DNA from: CAIWHR01 sp040006895
GTDB taxonomy: Bacteria > Pseudomonadota > Gammaproteobacteria > Burkholderiales > Casimicrobiaceae
Assembly: GCA_040006895.1 (NCBI GenBank)
Contig: JBDTWB010000192.1
Span: 1-7,818, forward strand
Reading direction: 5' to 3'
Length of the DNA stretch: 7,818 nt
This document shows positions 5,811-7,818 of this stretch, piece after piece (positions within the stretch are counted from its first letter, which is position 1; each line of letters opens with the position of its first letter). A model generated the notes under the pieces. That model ran no database searches. It saw nothing but the letters and a program-made list of their open reading frames with translations, and was not told the DNA's origin. Both the position numbers and the translations under genes were made by a program.

Positions 5811-7818
5811 ATGCCGCCCGCCCCTACCGGCCGCCAATTGTTCGTCACCACGGCCCTGCCCTATGCCAACGGGCCGTTCCACATCGGCCACATCATGGAG
5901 TACATCCAGGCCGACATCTGGGTGCGCTTCCAGCGACTGTGTGGCAACACGGTTCATTTCGTGTGCGCCGACGACGCGCACGGGGCGCCGATCATGCTCA
6001 AGGCGGAAAGCGAAGGGGTGACGCCCCAGGCGCTGGTCGCCCGCATCGCCGCGACGCGGCCGCGCCACCTCGCCGGCTTCCACCTGAGCTTCGACCACTG
6101 GCACTCGACCGATTCCGCGGAGAACGTCGAGCTGTCGCAGGACATCTACCGGCGGCTGCGCGACCGTCATCCGTCGCTCATCACCACCCGCGACGTCGAG
6201 CAGTTCTTCGATCCGGTGAAGGCGATGTTCCTGCCCGACCGCTACATCAAGGGTACGTGCCCGCGCTGCAAGGCCAGGGATCAGTACGGCGATTCGTGCG
6301 AGGTTTGCGGCGCCGTGTATGCGCCGACCGACCTCATCGACCCGTATTCGACCATCTCCGGCGCGACGCCCGTGCGCCGCAGCTCCGAGCATTTCTTCTT
6401 CCGCCTCTCCGATCCGGCGTGCGTGGCATTCCTGCGCGAGTGGACCCAGGCGAGCGGACGGCTGCAGTCCGAGGTCGCGAACAAGGCACGCGAATGGCTG
6501 GGCGAGGGCGGCACCGGCCTCGCCGACTGGGACATTTCACGCGATGCTCCCTACTTCGGCATCCCGATCCCGGATGCGCCGGGCAAGTACTTCTACGTGT
6601 GGCTCGACGCCCCGGTCGGGTACCTCGCGAGCCTCAAGGCGCACCTCGTCCACAAAGGGATCGACTTCGCGGGTTTCCTCGCCCGTCCCGACGTCGAGCA
6701 GTACCACTTCATCGGCAAGGACATCGTGTATTTCCACACCTTGTTCTGGCCGGCGATGCTCGCCTTCGCGGGCGCGCCCTACCGTGTGCCCGACAACGTG
6801 TTCGTGCACGGCTTCATCACCTTCTCGGGCGAGAAGATGTCGAAGTCGCGCGGCACCGGAGTCAGCCCGGCGGACTACCTCGATCTCGGCCTGAATCCCG
6901 AGTGGCTGCGCTACTACATCGCCGCCAAGCTCAATTCCCGGGTCGAGGACCTCGATTTCAATCCCGACGATTTCCTGGCCCGGGTGAACAGCGACCTCGT
7001 CGGCAAGTACGTCAACATCGCGAGCCGGGCGGCTTCGTTCATCACCCGGCATTTCGACGGCCAGCTGGCGGCGCCACCCGCCGACCAGGACGCCAGGGGC
7101 CAGCGCTTTCCCTCGCGGGAGGTCGCGTGTGCTGCCGCCGCCGAGATTGCGCAGTTCTACGCGCAGCGCGAGTTCGGGAAGGTGGTCCGCGAAGTGATGC
7201 GGGTTGCCGACCGCACCAACGAGCGCTTCGACCAGGCCAAGCCCTGGGAGCTCGCCAAGAACCAAGCCGCGCGCGACGAGCTCCACGACGTCTGCTCCGA
7301 TACGCTCAATGCCTTCGCGATGCTCACCGTCTACCTCGCACCCATCCTGCCGGTGACGGCCGAGCGCGTCGCGCGCATGCTGGGCCTGCCACTGCCGTTG
7401 CGCTGGGACGCCCTCGACCACTGGATCACCCGAACCGAGCCCTACACCCATCTCATGACCCGCATCGACCCGAAGCAGATCGACACCCTCGTTGAGGGCG
7501 CCAAGGCCGCCATCGGCAACAAGCCGGAGCCGGCTACCGCCGATGGAGCGCTGCCCGAGGCAGCGTCCGCCAAGGCCCATGGCGACAAGCTCGCGGGGGC
7601 CGCGGCCCAGGCTGCCGGCACCGCCGCGCCCGCGGCCGGAGAAGGCGCCGGCGGGCCTGCCAGGATCGGCATCGATGACTTCATGAAAATCGACCTGCGG
7701 GTCGCGCGTATCGTCCAGGCCGAAGCCGTCGAGGGCGCGGACAAGCTCGTGAAGCTGACCCTGGACCTCGGCGAGGCGGCCCCGCGCACTGTGTTCGCGG
7801 GCATCAAGTCCGCGTACA
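5811..7818 (+). CDS. metG: Methionyl-tRNA synthetase (3' end beyond window)
   Basis: The product charges tRNA-Met and initiator tRNA with methionine using ATP in the cytoplasm. The frame is open for 669 full codons to the window edge. The Rossmann catalytic domain shows PYANGPFHIGH, with the class I HIGH motif at 24-27 and KMSKS at 342-346. The connective insertion has a zinc knuckle with C150, C153, C163 and C166, the MetG1 four-cysteine form. The anticodon-binding helical domain follows (about 390-550). An unusually Ala/Gly-rich linker (about 565-618) leads to the C-terminal EMAP-II-type tRNA-binding and dimerisation domain, which begins near I619 and is cut off within SGIRSAY-like sequence (GIKSAY). 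The complete protein should exceed 700 residues, against 677 in E. coli. An in-frame ATG at 5745 would add 22 residues but lies at the predicted transcription start; the ATG at 5811 gives the family's short N-terminus. The Shine-Dalgarno is weak. Identification is very secure. Confidence 0.98.
   Translation, partial: MPPAPTGRQLFVTTALPYANGPFHIGHIMEYIQADIWVRFQRLCGNTVHFVCADDAHGAPIMLKAESEGVTPQALVARIAATRPRHLAGFHLSFDHWHSTDSAENVELSQDIYRRLRDRHPSLITTRDVEQFFDPVKAMFLPDRYIKGTCPRCKARDQYGDSCEVCGAVYAPTDLIDPYSTISGATPVRRSSEHFFFRLSDPACVAFLREWTQASGRLQSEVANKAREWLGEGGTGLADWDISRDAPYFGIPIPDAPGKYFYVWLDAPVGYLASLKAHLVHKGIDFAGFLARPDVEQYHFIGKDIVYFHTLFWPAMLAFAGAPYRVPDNVFVHGFITFSGEKMSKSRGTGVSPADYLDLGLNPEWLRYYIAAKLNSRVEDLDFNPDDFLARVNSDLVGKYVNIASRAASFITRHFDGQLAAPPADQDARGQRFPSREVACAAAAEIAQFYAQREFGKVVREVMRVADRTNERFDQAKPWELAKNQAARDELHDVCSDTLNAFAMLTVYLAPILPVTAERVARMLGLPLPLRWDALDHWITRTEPYTHLMTRIDPKQIDTLVEGAKAAIGNKPEPATADGALPEAASAKAHGDKLAGAAAQAAGTAAPAAGEGAGGPARIGIDDFMKIDLRVARIVQAEAVEGADKLVKLTLDLGEAAPRTVFAGIKSAY

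Noticed and set aside
5939..7495. Plus-strand open frame of 518 codons inside metG
   Set aside because: It is a +2 shadow of metG with Arg/Pro/Ala-rich content, while the metG frame holds all catalytic motifs.
1..7818. Mobile element, CRISPR array, toxin-antitoxin or defence system
   Set aside because: No transposase, integrase, terminal repeats, spaced direct repeats, nuclease or toxin-like frame was found on either strand. All long coherent frames are accounted for.

Overview
This GC-rich window carries housekeeping genes most consistent with a betaproteobacterium. The clues are a MetG-type methionyl-tRNA synthetase with the four-cysteine zinc knuckle and a beta-like core, a divergently oriented Mrp/ApbC Fe-S carrier, and dCTP deaminase on the same strand as apbC. 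From memory, metG/apbC/dcd neighbourhoods are common in that class. No rRNA, tRNA, CRISPR array, insertion sequence or phage gene is visible.

Layout, right to left. metG runs rightward from 5811 and leaves the window inside its C-terminal tRNA-binding domain. A 203-bp divergent intergenic region (5608-5810) separates it from a leftward run of five genes. These are apbC (4519-5607), an OafA-type acyltransferase (3337-4455), dcd (2748-3311), a polytopic membrane protein with a DUF6056-like layout (1313-2674), and a GT-C/family-39-like membrane glycosyltransferase (1-1316, 3' end cut by the window edge). Gaps in the leftward run are 63, 25 and 73 bp. The last two genes overlap by 4 bp (GTGA), so translational coupling is likely.

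How the genes fit together. apbC, dcd and metG are core functions: Fe-S cluster delivery, dUTP supply for dTTP synthesis, and tRNA charging. They share no pathway. The other three genes are integral membrane proteins of the types that build or decorate cell-surface glycans. They sit between and after the housekeeping genes, so they may be transcribed from the apbC promoter. The best regulatory signal is a pair of near-identical extended -10 boxes (TGC/TGG-TAGAATCG) facing away from each other between apbC and metG. I see no clear novel defence or mobile system. The most interesting parts are the surface-modification genes embedded in the housekeeping run and the symmetric divergent promoter region.
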